This document shows, piece after piece, positions 40,070 to 52,106 of a stretch of 64,000 nt of DNA. The stretch is from Luscinia megarhynchos (taxonomy: Eukaryota > Chordata > Aves > Passeriformes > Turdidae): the NCBI GenBank assembly GCA_034336665.1, contig CM067570.1:14863502-14927501 (forward strand). The letters run 5' to 3'. A program made the position numbers and the translations under genes. Within the stretch, counting starts at the first letter, position 1. Each line of letters starts with the position of its first letter. The notes under the pieces were generated by a model, which saw only the letters and a program-made list of their open reading frames with translations, searched no databases and had not been told where the DNA came from.

Positions 40070-43000
40070 GCTTGTTTTATATCTTAGCCTGGGATTCAGG
40101 ACCTCTCTGCTTGTTTCCCAAAGTGGAGCAATGGTTTGACCAGGAACTGGCCTGTGGAACTGATGTGGGTCAGCTGTCCCGAACCTGGGTGATCATTTGG
40201 GGTGAGCAGGGACACAGAGCAAATGATGGATTGCTCCCAGGTAACTGCCTGAGAGCCAGGGTCAGTGAGGCAGGCTGTCATGCTCACGAAGATAACAGCT
40301 GGGAAAGTAGCAGCTGAAAAAGAGAAAATCTAGATGTGCCTTAAATTCCCTGGGAAAACAGCTCAGGAGCTCACACTTTCAGCAAGCAAGCAGATCTTTG
40401 TAGGAAGCACAAGAGGGATGAAGCAAACATAAATCTTTATCTGAGAGGAAGAGTGACTGAAATCTTGCCATGAATGATGCCAATAACCCTAGCACACAGC
40501 CTTTCCTCACATCCAATGCAACCAGAAGACACAGAAGATCCGTGTTTTGTGTCTGTGTGACATCCCACCCTTGGATAAGGGGAGCTATCACTGAGCAGCA
40601 TTCGTCTCCTCTGCTCTGCACCATCCCACAGGAGACATGTAAATATCCTACCTCTTTCAGCCTTTAGGTGAAACCAACTCATCAATGATATCTTCATAAT
40701 ATTTAACAGATGCTTGCACCTCCCCTGGGCTCAATAAATACATTCTGGGCTCATCTCCTATCCCTCTTAAAGGCACTAGTTAAAAGAACAGAAGGGGGGA
40801 AAAAATAACCCCAGGTGCAGAGCAGTGCCCTGTGGAATGAGGCTTGGGTCTCAGAGCCTTCCTCACACTGAAACCCCCCACGAATGAAATATGTCTCTCT
40901 TGGGGCAAGAGGCAAAGAAATCGTGATCTATCCGCTGCTAAAATCAGCACGGAGCAAGGAAAGGGAGAATCAGGCCCTGGGGGACAGGCAGGGATCACTC
41001 AGCAGCACCGGCAGCAGTGCTATGGCACAGGCGTTTATGGACACCACCAGCCCTCCCCTTTCCAGGCTGGCAGCCCTCAGCTGGGATTCAGCACCAGGTT
41101 CCTCCCCTGCACCACGCAGAGCAGGTGCCAAGGACCTGGGTTATTATGCTGAGTAGTATAGGGGGAAAGGGCTTTGTCTTTTGTAATACCCAGTGTTGGC
41201 TCACCATCAAAAACAGTGTAATGGGGTGGACAGAGCACCAAACTGGGAAGCCCAAGCCTTGAAGCAGCAGGATGGCTGCAGGTGGCTGCAAGACCGTTGT
41301 ATCTAAAAACATTGCATTTCTCTTTCCAGCTCCCTGAGAGGACAGACAGGATGGTCCTTTCTCTAGAGCTTCAACAGAGGCCCACAGGGATCCCGTGGAT
41401 GCCAAGGGAGCCCCTAATTCCTGTGTGTGGTGAAAGGAGTTCTTGATCCATGACAAAGACTGGGCTGCAGGTGTCCCTTTCACTCACTGTCCTGTTTCCC
41501 CCATTTTCCACGACAGCCCTGTGCCCCAAGTGTTGTGTTGTTCGTGCAGTCTTTAGGCAGAAGATGAGGTTTTTGCTGTGTGCTTTTCCTATGCCTGGCA
41601 CCTAAAGCTGTTCCCCATGCAGAGCACAGAGGCACTGGCTCCTCAGCACTAGAAATAGTGAAATACCACAAGCACTGTGTAGTTTCAGTAAAGAAATGTA
41701 ACCACACATGAGCAGGGGGAATTCAGCTTTCTGCTAGAAATAAAAGGGTAAAGCAATGCTCTTAAGACTAATGAAATTTTCCTGGCTGTCATCAGGACTG
41801 GCTGGGAAAAAAGGGCTTTTCCTGTTGATTTTTCTATTTCCTCTTAGCCAGTAATTATTTCCTTCATTTTCTTTAAGCTCTCACACCTTGTCCAAGTAAT
41901 CTCAGAGGCAGCAAGGATCCCATTCTCTGTATTTATTGGAGACATTTTGACAAGGTCTGTTTAGAGACAGGAAATGTCTCTGTGCTTTTATATGGACAAA
42001 GTCATATGGGTGAATTGTCAGTTCCTTTGGGAATTTATATGGGCAAAAAGTCAATTCTACAATGGCACTACAGGAATCTTTAACTTCCTCAGTTTTTCTT
42101 CTTATTTAACAGTAAGCTGACATATATTCAAGTAATTAGAAATATATGTAATTTGTTGGCCTGTGAATTTAACTTAAACACAAACTTACCTGCATCTGAA
42201 TGGGATCTGGACTTAGGACGTGGAACTTCCAGGAAATGGGCACACATCACAAATCATCATGGTACACAAAGCTTTAGTTATCTCCATATTATCTCTGGCA
42301 ATTGCAGATCCTCATCAGCTGTGAAGAGTGTGGTTGGGTAAGGCTGCAGATAACCTCTCTGCCTTTTGTCCTCTGAGTGGATTGGCCACCTGGTCAAGGT
42401 AGAAATGAGGCCTCCACAAAGGAATTGAGAATGGGCATTAACAGGGCAACATGGCACTTGACAAGTCAGAGAGAAAGACTATTAAAAAAGGCATAAAATG
42501 TTTGTAGCCTAGTCAAGAGTTTTGTTTGAGCAGATGGCCTGACTGCAGCTCTCCCAAGTCAGTTGAAATGGTTTCATGGCTGTGAACAACCTAAAGGAAC
42601 TGTTTGCAACACCCACCATGGTACATATGCTTAAATAACACCACTTGACCTGACAACTACACAAACAGAATCCCCTTTAGATGGCTGTCTTGTAGCACCT
42701 GTCAAAGATCCTCCTGATCCTCTAGCACAAGGTCTGAGTGAAGAGATGGGGAATCTAACACCCACCCACACGCTGTCTAACCCCACAGAGACAACACAGG
42801 CGAGGTGACACCCTTCCCAATCTGTCCTCCATAACCAACCTGCCAGAAAGCAGCACATATCTGCAAATACACTGTGGGAAGGAAAATGCATTGTTACTAC
42901 ACATAAAAACATGCTTCCTTCAGGAGAGAGGACTGCAATATGTTCAAGGCTAGTCAGCAGTAAGAGGGTCTCCAAAACATGTGATTCCTAAGAGTCCTCA

Positions 43001-44976
43001 GTCCTTTCCACTGTAAGCTTTCAGCACAGCTTGAATCAATACTGCCAATGCAAAATCTGCTCTTCATCCACAGCACGATGTTGAGGTGAGCCTATGCTGT
43101 GCCTTGCATTTCAGAAGGGATGGATGTTAATCATCAACTGTTAGGATTGCAGTTTAATTCTCTGGAAGACAGCAAAGAGATTCCTAGGAAGAGCTCATTC
43201 GTGTGGGAGTTTTTCTGCATTTGTCACTGGACAGAGGTGGACTTTTGCAATAGTTGTATATTTTACAACCTTACTGTTCCCTGACCAAGCACTGTTCCTT
43301 TCAGAGCAGCAGAATTTGACAGTCCTGCTCTTAGCCTCTTTCTCTCTGGCTCCAGCACTTTGAGCAAAAATGCTGAGATGAAGAGTTCAGTTTCTTTCCC
43401 GAGCTGGGTTCAGGGTCTAGCACAGTGGGGCTTTACTGATCACTAGAGCTTTTAAGTGTTATGTAGATACTGTAATACTTTATCACATCAGTGATTGCTC
43501 TTGGGGATGGTCTGGGTATTTTCAGGGTGGGTTGCTACTTACAGCTGTGAAGCCAAAGAATTGTCTACAGGAAACACATGAGACCAAGCTCCCAATAATT
43601 AATCAAAATGGAAGAAGCACTGTTGATATATGACCAGAAAACTGCCCAGATGACCAGTCCTAGGTGTCCACTCCTTCTATAAAGCATACAACTACATTGC
43701 TTAGACAAAAGAAAGAAGGGATGTGATGTTTAGAATATCTCACAGATCTGTGAAATAAATATATTGGCTGGATAGAGATATGGCAACAGAATATATCTTT
43801 CCCAAAAAAGATAATGTACTGTCACTGTAAAAAGAAGGAAAGATGTGACATCCTGAGATATGAAATATATTTGGCCTTAGTAGAGTGGACCTCAAAACTT
43901 GGTATTGTTGGTGTGAAAACGCAGGACTGGCAGAGTTCACTGGGGAGACAGCTCATTCATAGCAGAGGATGTTACGTTATTTCTCTGCATTAAGCAGTAA
44001 TAGAAAAAGGACACCCTTATGGACTGTTTGAAGGCATCCCTCTGAAATATGCTAAGGAAGAGATGAAGGAGATTGCTCAGCTCAGATCAGATACACCTCT
44101 ATCACCAAAGACCTGAGACCAAGCCTGTGAGCTGAGCCTAAGAAGGTGATCTACCCTTCCCTTCTCGAGGCTCCCCACTGCGATGGGAGAAAGACATTTC
44201 CTTTTGGAGTCTCTTTGCCTGGTCTATGAATTAAGGCACTGCTCTCCAGGGATATCCATCTGGAATGCATCTGGCATATTTCTCTGGTGTTGCATTTGGC
44301 TCATGGGAATTGCTGTCCTCCCAGATAAGATCAGGGGTCCATCTACCCCATCTGCCTGTCTTCGAGAACAGACAACACCAGATGCTGGAGGTGAAGCTGG
44401 AGGAAACCCCTGTGGTCAGGAGTTATAGGATATCCTGCCTAGGGAGACATTTTCCTTCAAAAATCCTATTGCTGAATGTTAACGAATAGGCAGGAACGTG
44501 AGGTTTCTGCCTTCTCTAGGAGTATGTGCCTGTGAGCAAACACAAGAAGTTGCTATTTATGGGTTACTCTCCCTCAGCTGAGCTGCTGTAAATAACCCTA
44601 TATGTCGATGGCCTGCTCCTGCTGAGAGAGAAAATGTGTTACCTTAAAACTCAATGAACTCCTAGTTCAACTCTGCCTCTTCCTGAAGAAATAAACTGCA
44701 ATAAAATAAAAAGAGTTTGGCTCATGTTTGATCCATCTGAACACACCCCACTGTTCCTGAATCAAGTATGCATTGAAGCAAGATCATACTGGAATTGCAC
44801 AGCAAGTGAAACTGTGAGAGCTGGCTGTGTTAGGTGCAGTGCTTTCACAACAGGGCATAAATCTTCTCTGAGAGCAAGAGGACAAAGGGAAGGTAAAAAG
44901 AAGTGACCCAGACAGAAAATGCAAGCGCAAAGTCTTGACGTGATGTGCTTAAGTTCATATTTTGCTTTTACAGTGA

Positions 44977-44991
44977 AAAAAAAAAAAAAAT
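44977..44991 (+). repeat. Poly(A) run
   Basis: About 15 A residues following CAGTG. No attached element is recognised upstream. Confidence 0.85.
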
Positions 44992-45829
44992 TAAAAGCCT
45001 TACATTCCACAGCAGCAAGTCAAGACAAAGAGGAGCCTGAAACCATGTCTGCAGGAGAAGAAACTGCAAGGATGCAATAGAGTTACCAAGAAAGAAAAGG
45101 AGCCAGCACTGTGGGGGTGTGAGCTGTACCTCTGGGGCTGACTACTGGGAGACTGAAAATAACCTTCCAGTGAAGGCCTGGTCCACAGAGCAGTGCAGGT
45201 GCCTGAACCCTGGAGTTCCCACTGACTAATTCCTCACTCTGGAAAGGAGTTTGATGAAGGTAATGTTTAGAAAAGTGAAAGAAAATGCACCTTCTGCAAC
45301 TCCATGAACTTCCAACTGGACAATGCAGAAAACATCCCATGAGATTCATCAAACTCTGTTTGATTGTTTGCATCTACAATAAGGCATTAGATTCCTGAAA
45401 TCCTGTCAGCAGCAGTGAGAGCAACAGCCCAGGTTTTCAGAAAGAGAGATGTTACACACCTGATGGATGAGAAAGGGTTAGGCCTGATAAAGTGATGTTG
45501 GACTTACCAAGATTATCTACCTTGTGCCAGTTCTGATCAGGCAAAAAGAAACACAGCTCTGGCTTTTCAGGCCCCAGCAAGTGTCCTGTCCTTGGCACCG
45601 CTGGTTGGAGTCAGGCTAGCTTAGCTAGCAGGTAATGAGTAGCTAAGCAGGTCATTTGGCAGACAGGATGACTGATGAATCTTGGGTTCCTATGGCTTTG
45701 TGCCTTGTGAGTCATCACCCAACCCAATTAGCCAGAGTTAGAAAAGACTGAGCTTTCCCCAGACATATGAAGTGGAAGAGATTCCCTCTTCAGCCAATTT
45801 CTCATCTTGTAATTGATTCAGTACACATG

Positions 45830-46004
45830 AGATGGTCAAGCATTGGAACAGGCTGTCCTGGGCAGTGGTAGAGTCATCATCCCTGAAGGTATTTAATAGA
45901 CATGTAGATGTGGTGCTTGGGTATGTGGCTTAGTGGTGAGCATGGTTAACAATTGGACTTAATGACATCTGAGGCCTTTTCCAACCTTAATGACTCTGTG
46001 TTAT
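45830..46004 (+). mobile_element. CR1 LINE 3' end
   Basis: The order of blocks is diagnostic for the CR1 3' end. 'CATTGGAACAGGCTGTCCTGG' type sequence at 45841-45861 is followed by 'AGAGTCATCATCCCTGAAGG', then 'GACATGTAGATGTGGTGCTTGG'. After these comes 'TTGGACTTAATGACATCTGAGG' and finally 'CCTTTTCCAACCTTAATGACTCTGTG'. The last part corresponds to the CR1 tail just before its short terminal octamer-type repeats. Divergence is moderate, and only the last 170 bp or so remain, consistent with 5' truncation. This is the best-preserved CR1 sequence in the window. Confidence 0.93.
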
Positions 46005-46317
46005 GGGGGAAGAAAGACAAACCCACACAGTGCAGTCTTGTTGCTTTAGGAACCGTGTGAACAAGGTAACAGCCCTCCCTGAAATCACAGCCCCTGAGAA
46101 GTCACTCACTCCTGGTCTGCAACCAGGACAGAGACAACTCTGAAATTGCAAGACAAACTCCCTGCTGTGCCCTTAGGGACTCACAGACTTGATGCACTTC
46201 CAGCCTCTCCCAGAAGCTTGTAAAATTTCTGCATTATCCTGCCCACCTGAGGAAGAAAACATGAGAGTGAACACAACAAAGCCATGAGCAAAATGACCTA
46301 ACTTTGAAATGATCCCT

Positions 46318-46372
46318 GTTTTAAAGAGAAGTTTGGATGAGAGATCTCCTGAAGTTCCCTTCTACCTAAAGT
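46318..46372 (+). mobile_element. Possible small CR1 tail remnant
   Basis: GGATGAGAGATCTCCTGAAG followed by TTCCCTTCTACCTAAAG resembles the CR1 words 'gatgatctcctgaggtcccttccaacc'. Only about 45 bp are similar. It lies about 315 bp beyond the clearer CR1 end and in the same orientation, so it would be a separate fragment. Chance similarity cannot be excluded. Confidence 0.3.
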
Positions 46373-47775
46373 GTCCCAACACAGACCATGGCCCTCCAAG
46401 GGAGATGTGCCACAATGTTCCTCCTCTTGGGATGCAATCCACAGCAATGCTCAGCTTTGACTGCTGAAAGACAGCTGCCTCCAGCAAAGGTGGAAAAGGG
46501 AGTCTCCATTTGTTGGGTTTATTTAATCCTTCCAAAACTTGTGCCAATCAACACAAAAGAGCTTCTCTCAGCAGGAAAGAAAAGAAAAAGAGAAAAAGAA
46601 AAAAGAGATTTATAAAGGAAAGGAAGACTGAAAAAAAACTACTAAGCCTGCATTCAAAAGCTAACCATCCTGTCAGCCTAACACTTGAAGCTCCTGAGGA
46701 CTGCCTTGCACCTCATCCCTCCTCTTGCCTTTCAGATTCTGGATTTCTCTTTCCCCCCTGCCCCATTACAACAGTCTTTGAGCCAGTCCTGGCATCTCTC
46801 TCCCTCTTTTGCAATGTTTGCCCACTACATGATCTTCAGCAAGAAGGTTTTCTCTGCTGTAATGAAAGCTGACAGCAAACAGGGACCAAGGCTCATTTTC
46901 TGCAGAAATGCACACACCTCGCAGATTCCTACATGCTTCTTGCTGTTGGCCATAATAAACTCTCCTGGCAGTCATAAGCAGAATTAGTGCATATTTGAGT
47001 CCCCAGCTGGGGGGGCTGATGGCACAGCAGATAAAACAAAAACAACAATTGTATTTCCAAAACAGCACTGGGGGAGATGTCTTTTCATGTGACACCACAT
47101 TGCAAGAAATCACATGGATTTCCTCTGATGTGAAGCTTCAGGGGATTATTGTGTGAAACAGAGAGGCAATGGCTTTCTACAGCTTACATCTGAGTAATTT
47201 CCAATTGTCCATGCTCTCACATATATCATAGGCTAAATCTAAAAAAATCTGGGCAGGATATGGGACATTCAGGATGGAGATATTTCCAGGAGGAAATAGG
47301 TATTTGATACCAAATCATTGCAGGATACCACAGCACAGATCTTTTTAGGTCCAGTGGGGTCCAAGATTGCTTTATGCACTGTGCACTCACAGCAGGGTTG
47401 ACTGTGAGGCAGGATCTGTGCCCCTCTGCCTTTCCCTTTTCCTTCCAGACTGGAGAGTGAACTGAGCTCCCACAACACCTTCCTTCCCAAGGGATCCCAC
47501 AACACATTTTTGATGGCATCCCTCTCCTCCCTGCTGGATACCAGCTATCTCATGCTCATGCAATTTGGTGGGTGTTTAAACATAGTCTAAATCTTATACA
47601 GCAGATTAACACAAGGGGCCAGAAGTACTTCCCCCAGCCAAAGATGCAGGAGGTCTTTGGGAAGAGCAGCATGCAGTTATCCAAGCAGGAGTTAGGTGAA
47701 GGTAACAGAAGCCTTTCCTGCAAGACTTTTCTACTTTTAGGACTGAAAGGAGACTGTGTCCCTTTGCTATGTATT

Positions 47776-47800
47776 GATGTTTGCCTCTAAGGCAAACATC
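47776..47800. repeat. Perfect 10-bp inverted repeat with 5-nt loop
   Basis: GATGTTTGCC at 47776-47785 and GGCAAACATC at 47791-47800 are exact reverse complements separated by TCTAA. The potential stem does not extend further on either side. A stem this short is expected roughly once in a window of this size, so a function is not implied. Confidence 0.95.
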
Positions 47801-48459
47801 CATTTCTCATTCTCATCCACTGCATGAGGATCTGAGTCTGCACTACAAGGTTGTACCAACACACACTGCAGAGCTCTCAGAGCTGCAGGGAGGTGCTGAA
47901 CACTCACCTACATGAATTAGATGCAGAAAAACAATTAAGCTCAAAGTTCCTGGAACTACCTGCTGTTCACTATCCAGATGAAGACTCAACTAGTTTCCTT
48001 GCAAACTACCTTGAAAATATTTATCCAGCTTAGCATACTTGGGCTATTCACATTGCCATGCAGTGTGCTACAAGACTCTTGGGAGACAGCACCTTCTCTT
48101 TTCCAAACCACTGAGCCAGTGATGCACTGACTTACAGGACAGTGCAGCCCAGCAAATCTAGCACTCATCTCCAGCAGGAGAAGTAACAACTTTTAGGGGA
48201 AGTAATGGCAAAATTCCACCAAATACCCAGGGTCTAAATGAGTTGCACACAGACCAAGCAAGAGATTATCTTTGCATTGAAGGCTCTGTAACAATACAGA
48301 GAGAATAATTTAATGAAAAGACAATGGTATTTCCCCAAGCAAAATGCCCCACTATAGGAACAGTGGTGAGAAGAGGTTCTGGATGTACCAGCTTGAACTC
48401 AGATATGTCTTCAAACCATCCTACAGTTCTATAAGTAGTCCACACTACTGGCTCAGGTT

Positions 48460-48575
48460 AGGCACTTGGTCTGTAGACAGTAGATCCCATGGCTAAGTGA
48501 CTTTCCTGAGCTCAGATGAGGTCCCTGGTTGAATCATGAACTGGATCTTTGCTTTTCACCTCTTTCTAACTCTAT
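48460..48575 (+). mobile_element. Possible MIR-like remnant
   Basis: GGCTAAGTGACTTTCCTGAGCTCA followed by CCCTGGTTGAATCATGAACTGG resembles the MIR words 'ggttaagtgacttgcccaaggtcaca' and 'gggattcgaacccagg' in order. The similarity is limited to these islands, so the call is tentative. A second similar remnant lies about 900 bp downstream in the same orientation. Confidence 0.3.
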
Positions 48576-49339
48576 CCATCCCTCTCATCACCTGAGTTTG
48601 CCAGTTTGTCAAAGTTTCTTGAAAATGAACAAAACTTAACATTTAAAGCCCTGTCTCTTTAAGCACCACAGCGTCCCCAAAGGATGAAAGTGAGTCCCAC
48701 ACAAATTGTTAGTACCATGGTTAAATGGCTTGCTGAACTTCTGCAAGTTCTGTTTTCATGGCTGACTTCCAACTCCAAAAGCTGTGCTCACATAGGTCTG
48801 TGTTTCTGCTCACAGTGCCAACACTTTGCCTTTTCCTTTTGTTCAAAACCACTGGAAAAGGAGGACTGTTTCTTCATCAGTTATTTGAAACCTTGGTGAT
48901 TGTATTTTTCATTTCACAAGAGAATGGAGGGGGTGGAGTTTAGTCATTGCCTATAGCAAACTAGCAGTATTTCACTACCCTCTGTGATGACAGAGTTTCC
49001 AAACCTCCATAATCTGCTCATGAAAGAACACACTGACTGTGAACTTATTTCTCCCAACATCATTTGCTAGCTTTGACCCTAGACCTTCCTCCTGGTTTAG
49101 GATATTGGCTGAAATCTTGCTGTTGAGATTAATATCTCTCTCTCTAACTGAAACTCTGGAAGGGAAAACAAGGTTTGACTTACACGGAATTAAGAAAAGT
49201 TTTGCAAAGCACCCAGAAGACAATTAACAAGCCTTTTCTCTAAGCACAGCAGTGTCACTGAAATAGAGATGTATCATGTGATGACTTGCTCTCAAAGGAT
49301 CAGGAAGCATGAAGCACTTTTTCTGTTGGAATCAGTTTT

Positions 49340-49470
49340 CCCATCTCTCTATTTTACCAGTTTGTCTAGAGGAGAACAAGAGGCAGAAGTGATGTGTCTG
49401 TAGCCATGGAGGGACTCAGTTCCAGATCTAAGACTATGAATGCCCCTTCTTCTCTTAGCCTTCTGTCTCA
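49340..49470 (+). mobile_element. Possible MIR-like remnant
   Basis: The order is 'CTATTTTACCAG', 'GAGGCAGAAGTGATGTGTCTGTAGCCA', then 'GACTCAGTTCCAGATCT'. It resembles the MIR series 'attttacagatgagg', 'gaggttaagtgacttgcccaaggtca' and 'ggattcgaacccaggtct'. Divergence is high, and a profile search would be needed to separate it from chance. Confidence 0.3.
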
Positions 49471-51961
49471 GTCAAGGCCAAACAATGTCCTCTAGGCTGC
49501 TGACAGTTCCTCTGCAGCTGAGTTCCAGTTTATTCCTATAAGCTTTTATGGCTACATTTATCATCCTGAGACAATTTAATCTCTAAGTATCATCAAGTTG
49601 GTTTTTTGATCTGACAAGTCCAGCCTGGTTTGTTTTTTTTTCTTTTCTTCTATGCAGTCTCTGTGGTTAATCTTTTGCCCACTGCAATGTTGTTGCTCTG
49701 CAACTCTAGCAAGTCAGGGAACTCAGCAGCTGACTCTGCAAATATTGTTCCTAATCATTATTTGATGGGTTTTCATCCATAATGACAGCCAAAAAACCAT
49801 GAGCAGGGATCCCGTTCCATCACATGCATAACCTTAGTTTGAATAGCTGGATTGAAAAAAAAAACTATACACACATAAACACAAAAATCCTACAGCAAGG
49901 ACCTAAGTGGCTGTAAGAGAAAGTCACTTTTTCACAGCAGGTCCAACCAGGGAGCTTATGGCCAGCTGGTCAGCAGAATCCCCTTCTTTTCAATGACCCA
50001 ATTTACTCCTATCACTTGCGAATCAGAGGCATCCTCCAGGATTTGGCAAGAGAAGGGGTGCAAGATTCTTGGTCCAATCCCATCTGACGAACCCAGAGTC
50101 CATCCTCCGTGAGCCCCAGTCCAGCAAAGCCCTTAAGCACATGCAAACCCCCCCTGACTCCGGAGGAATTTCTCACTGGCTTAGTGCTGAGCATATGGCT
50201 GCGCTCAGAGCGCCGCCTCCAACGCTGCCAGCGTGCCCACGGCCTGGGGAGCAGCTGACACATTCCACCCAGCAGCACTTCCCCACTCCCAGAAAGGGCT
50301 CCTGCATCCAGACACTGGGAGATCCTTCAGCACAGGAAAAGCCTGACTGTTAAATGTATTTTTATTTGTTTCTTGTCTTTGTGCCCAGTCCTCGGCAATA
50401 TATTTGCTGTCGGAAAGGTAGGGAGAGGGAGAAAATTCCTGCTGAGTTTGCTTCTTATCAATCACTGAAACAGGCTTCTAAGAGGAGAGGGAGTGTGAGG
50501 ACCTGAGTAACACATATCCAAGTTGGTCCACTACATGCAAGGATCATAAGGGTGTTACATGAAGGAGGGAGAAAGAGACTTAACAGCTTGAGGAAAAGAT
50601 ACCGAGTTTTAAAAAGAGCTGAGAGCATGAAGGAATCTTGCCTGTAGGAAACTTGCCTGACAGGTGAGAAAATTCTGTCAACAGATGACAAATCCATGGC
50701 CAACACTTCATGTCTCCTTTCTCCTTTCTTTTAAGAGCAGCCATGCCTTCTCCAGCTGCTTTACCTCATGCTTTTTCCTTAAGGTCCTTTTGGCCCAAAA
50801 AAAGAACTTTGGGCAGAGATGTTCTCAGCTGAGAGAGAGGCTTGTCCTTCTGTCCTCTCCCATGGCTGTGCTGGACATGGAAACACTGCAGTTTGGAGGC
50901 CAGCTACAGAGATGCCTGAGGAAGCACTGCGTGGAAATTGCAAGTGGGACAGGATGGATGGGGCAGGATTCAGAACTTGGTACAGAGAAAAAGACTGAAA
51001 AGTTCTTCCAGGAACACTTTATTTACAACACTGGTCTGCCTACAATTTAAGCCCATGTATATTCTGTCACATTTCCAGTTCCATCTCATCAATGCACCTA
51101 GAAGGATCACACTTAGAAGGATCTTTAGTAACTCAGACTAACAAGATTTGCTCAAATGTTTCCCATAGGAGAGGGCTGAACCTGGCCAACTTTTATTGAT
51201 CTTTCACCTGTACCTGTGTCAGAGGACTTAGTAAAATACACTGACTTTGTGTTGCCTTTATTTGTTGACCTCAGTGGATTTCATTGCTACAGCTCTGCTG
51301 TCCAAGTCATGTGTGTGCTTTGGCAGAGGGTGAATAACTTCAGAAACGTTGACATTTGCTCCATGTTTCCTTAGCAAGGGTTTGGAGTTCAAGGACAATC
51401 TTTACTTTTGGAAAGCTGTGGGGAGAAAGCTGTTGACTGAGACATAATGACTCAACAAACAAAAGGCTTGAGCTACAAATGTGAGGTATACTGAATTCTT
51501 CCCTTTGCTAGAGGTCTATGGTAATTTTGAAAAGGTAAGAAAGCAGGTAAACGTGTACAGCCATCCCCACCTTCCTTCTATTTGCTTTGCAATATTCAAG
51601 TTTTAAGTATTTAAAGAACTTTGTGTAGCAAGAGCAGTCACCAGACTCAAATTCTTCTAAGTCTTTCTGACTTCCCATTGACCAGTTCATCTAGAAATCA
51701 TTTTTCCTTGTAAAGAAGCATTTGTCATTAGCCAACATTGGCAAAGTGGTGATGTGAAAATGGGAGAAGACCCCATTTTGTCATGGTGCTTCTACAGACA
51801 CAGAGGAAGAGACATATTGAACAAAAAGAGTAAGACTAAGATAGGAAGCATTCCCTAAATCCCAGTCCTTCTAGACAAATAGATACAACAGATGTCTTTA
51901 CACCATGACTTAAGCATCCTTGAGCAGTTAGCATCCCCCTAGAAATTTGGCTCTTATCCTT
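49471..51961. other. Mostly unique noncoding sequence with a CpG-bearing patch
   Basis: No gene recognised. The interval 50080-50260 is richer in G, C and CpG than its surroundings and includes a word resembling an ancient amniote repeat (listed separately). The remaining sequence is AT-rich and has only short frames. Confidence 0.6.
50094..50145 (+). mobile_element. Possible ancient amniote repeat fragment
   Basis: The segment CCCCAGTCCAGCAAAGCCC followed by TTAAGCACATGCAAACC resembles a dispersed reptile/bird repeat that I remember as containing 'ccagtccagcaaagcacttaagcacatgctta'. I cannot name the family with certainty. Only about 40 bp are similar, and the rest of the element is not evident, so this is a fragment at best. 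Confidence 0.3.
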
Positions 51962-52106
51962 CCATCCATCCATCCATCATCCATCCATCCATCCATCCAT
52001 CCATCCATCCATCCATCCATCCATCCATCCATCCATCCATCATCCATCCATCCATCCATCCATCCATCCATCCATCCATCCATCCATCCATCCATCCATC
52101 CATCCA
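51962..52106 (+). repeat. (CCAT)n array with 63-bp higher-order duplication
   Basis: Counting units gives four CCAT, then one short CAT unit (51978-51980), fifteen CCAT, a second CAT (52041-52043), and fifteen more CCAT up to 52103. It ends in a degenerate CCAC. The two blocks CAT+15xCCAT, at 51978-52040 and 52041-52103, are therefore identical 63-bp tandem copies inside the microsatellite. That suggests one 63-bp segmental duplication on top of unit slippage. It yields spurious histidine/proline/serine/isoleucine frames and the complementary methionine/aspartate/glycine/tryptophan frames. Confidence 0.95.

Larger units (their letters stand above)
36651..45829. other. Unique noncoding sequence, no identified gene
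   Basis: No identified gene. It contains one weak coding candidate on the minus strand (38235-38720), a poly(A) run at 40050-40069, a shorter A run near 44977-44991, and otherwise unique sequence. The part at 39190-39290 has several CpGs and an AT-rich core and could be a conserved element, but conservation cannot be judged from one sequence. Confidence 0.62.
46005..48459. other. Unique noncoding sequence, no gene recognised
   Basis: No gene recognised. A purine-rich tract of A/G units lies near 46577-46606. Short frames of up to 120 codons on both strands have no known domain. A possible small CR1-like tail lies near 46318-46372 and is listed separately. A short inverted repeat lies at 47776-47800. 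Confidence 0.62.

Noticed and set aside
45615..45629. A GCTAGC-TTA-GCTAGC symmetric element
   Set aside because: The arms are only 6 bp, well within chance expectation.
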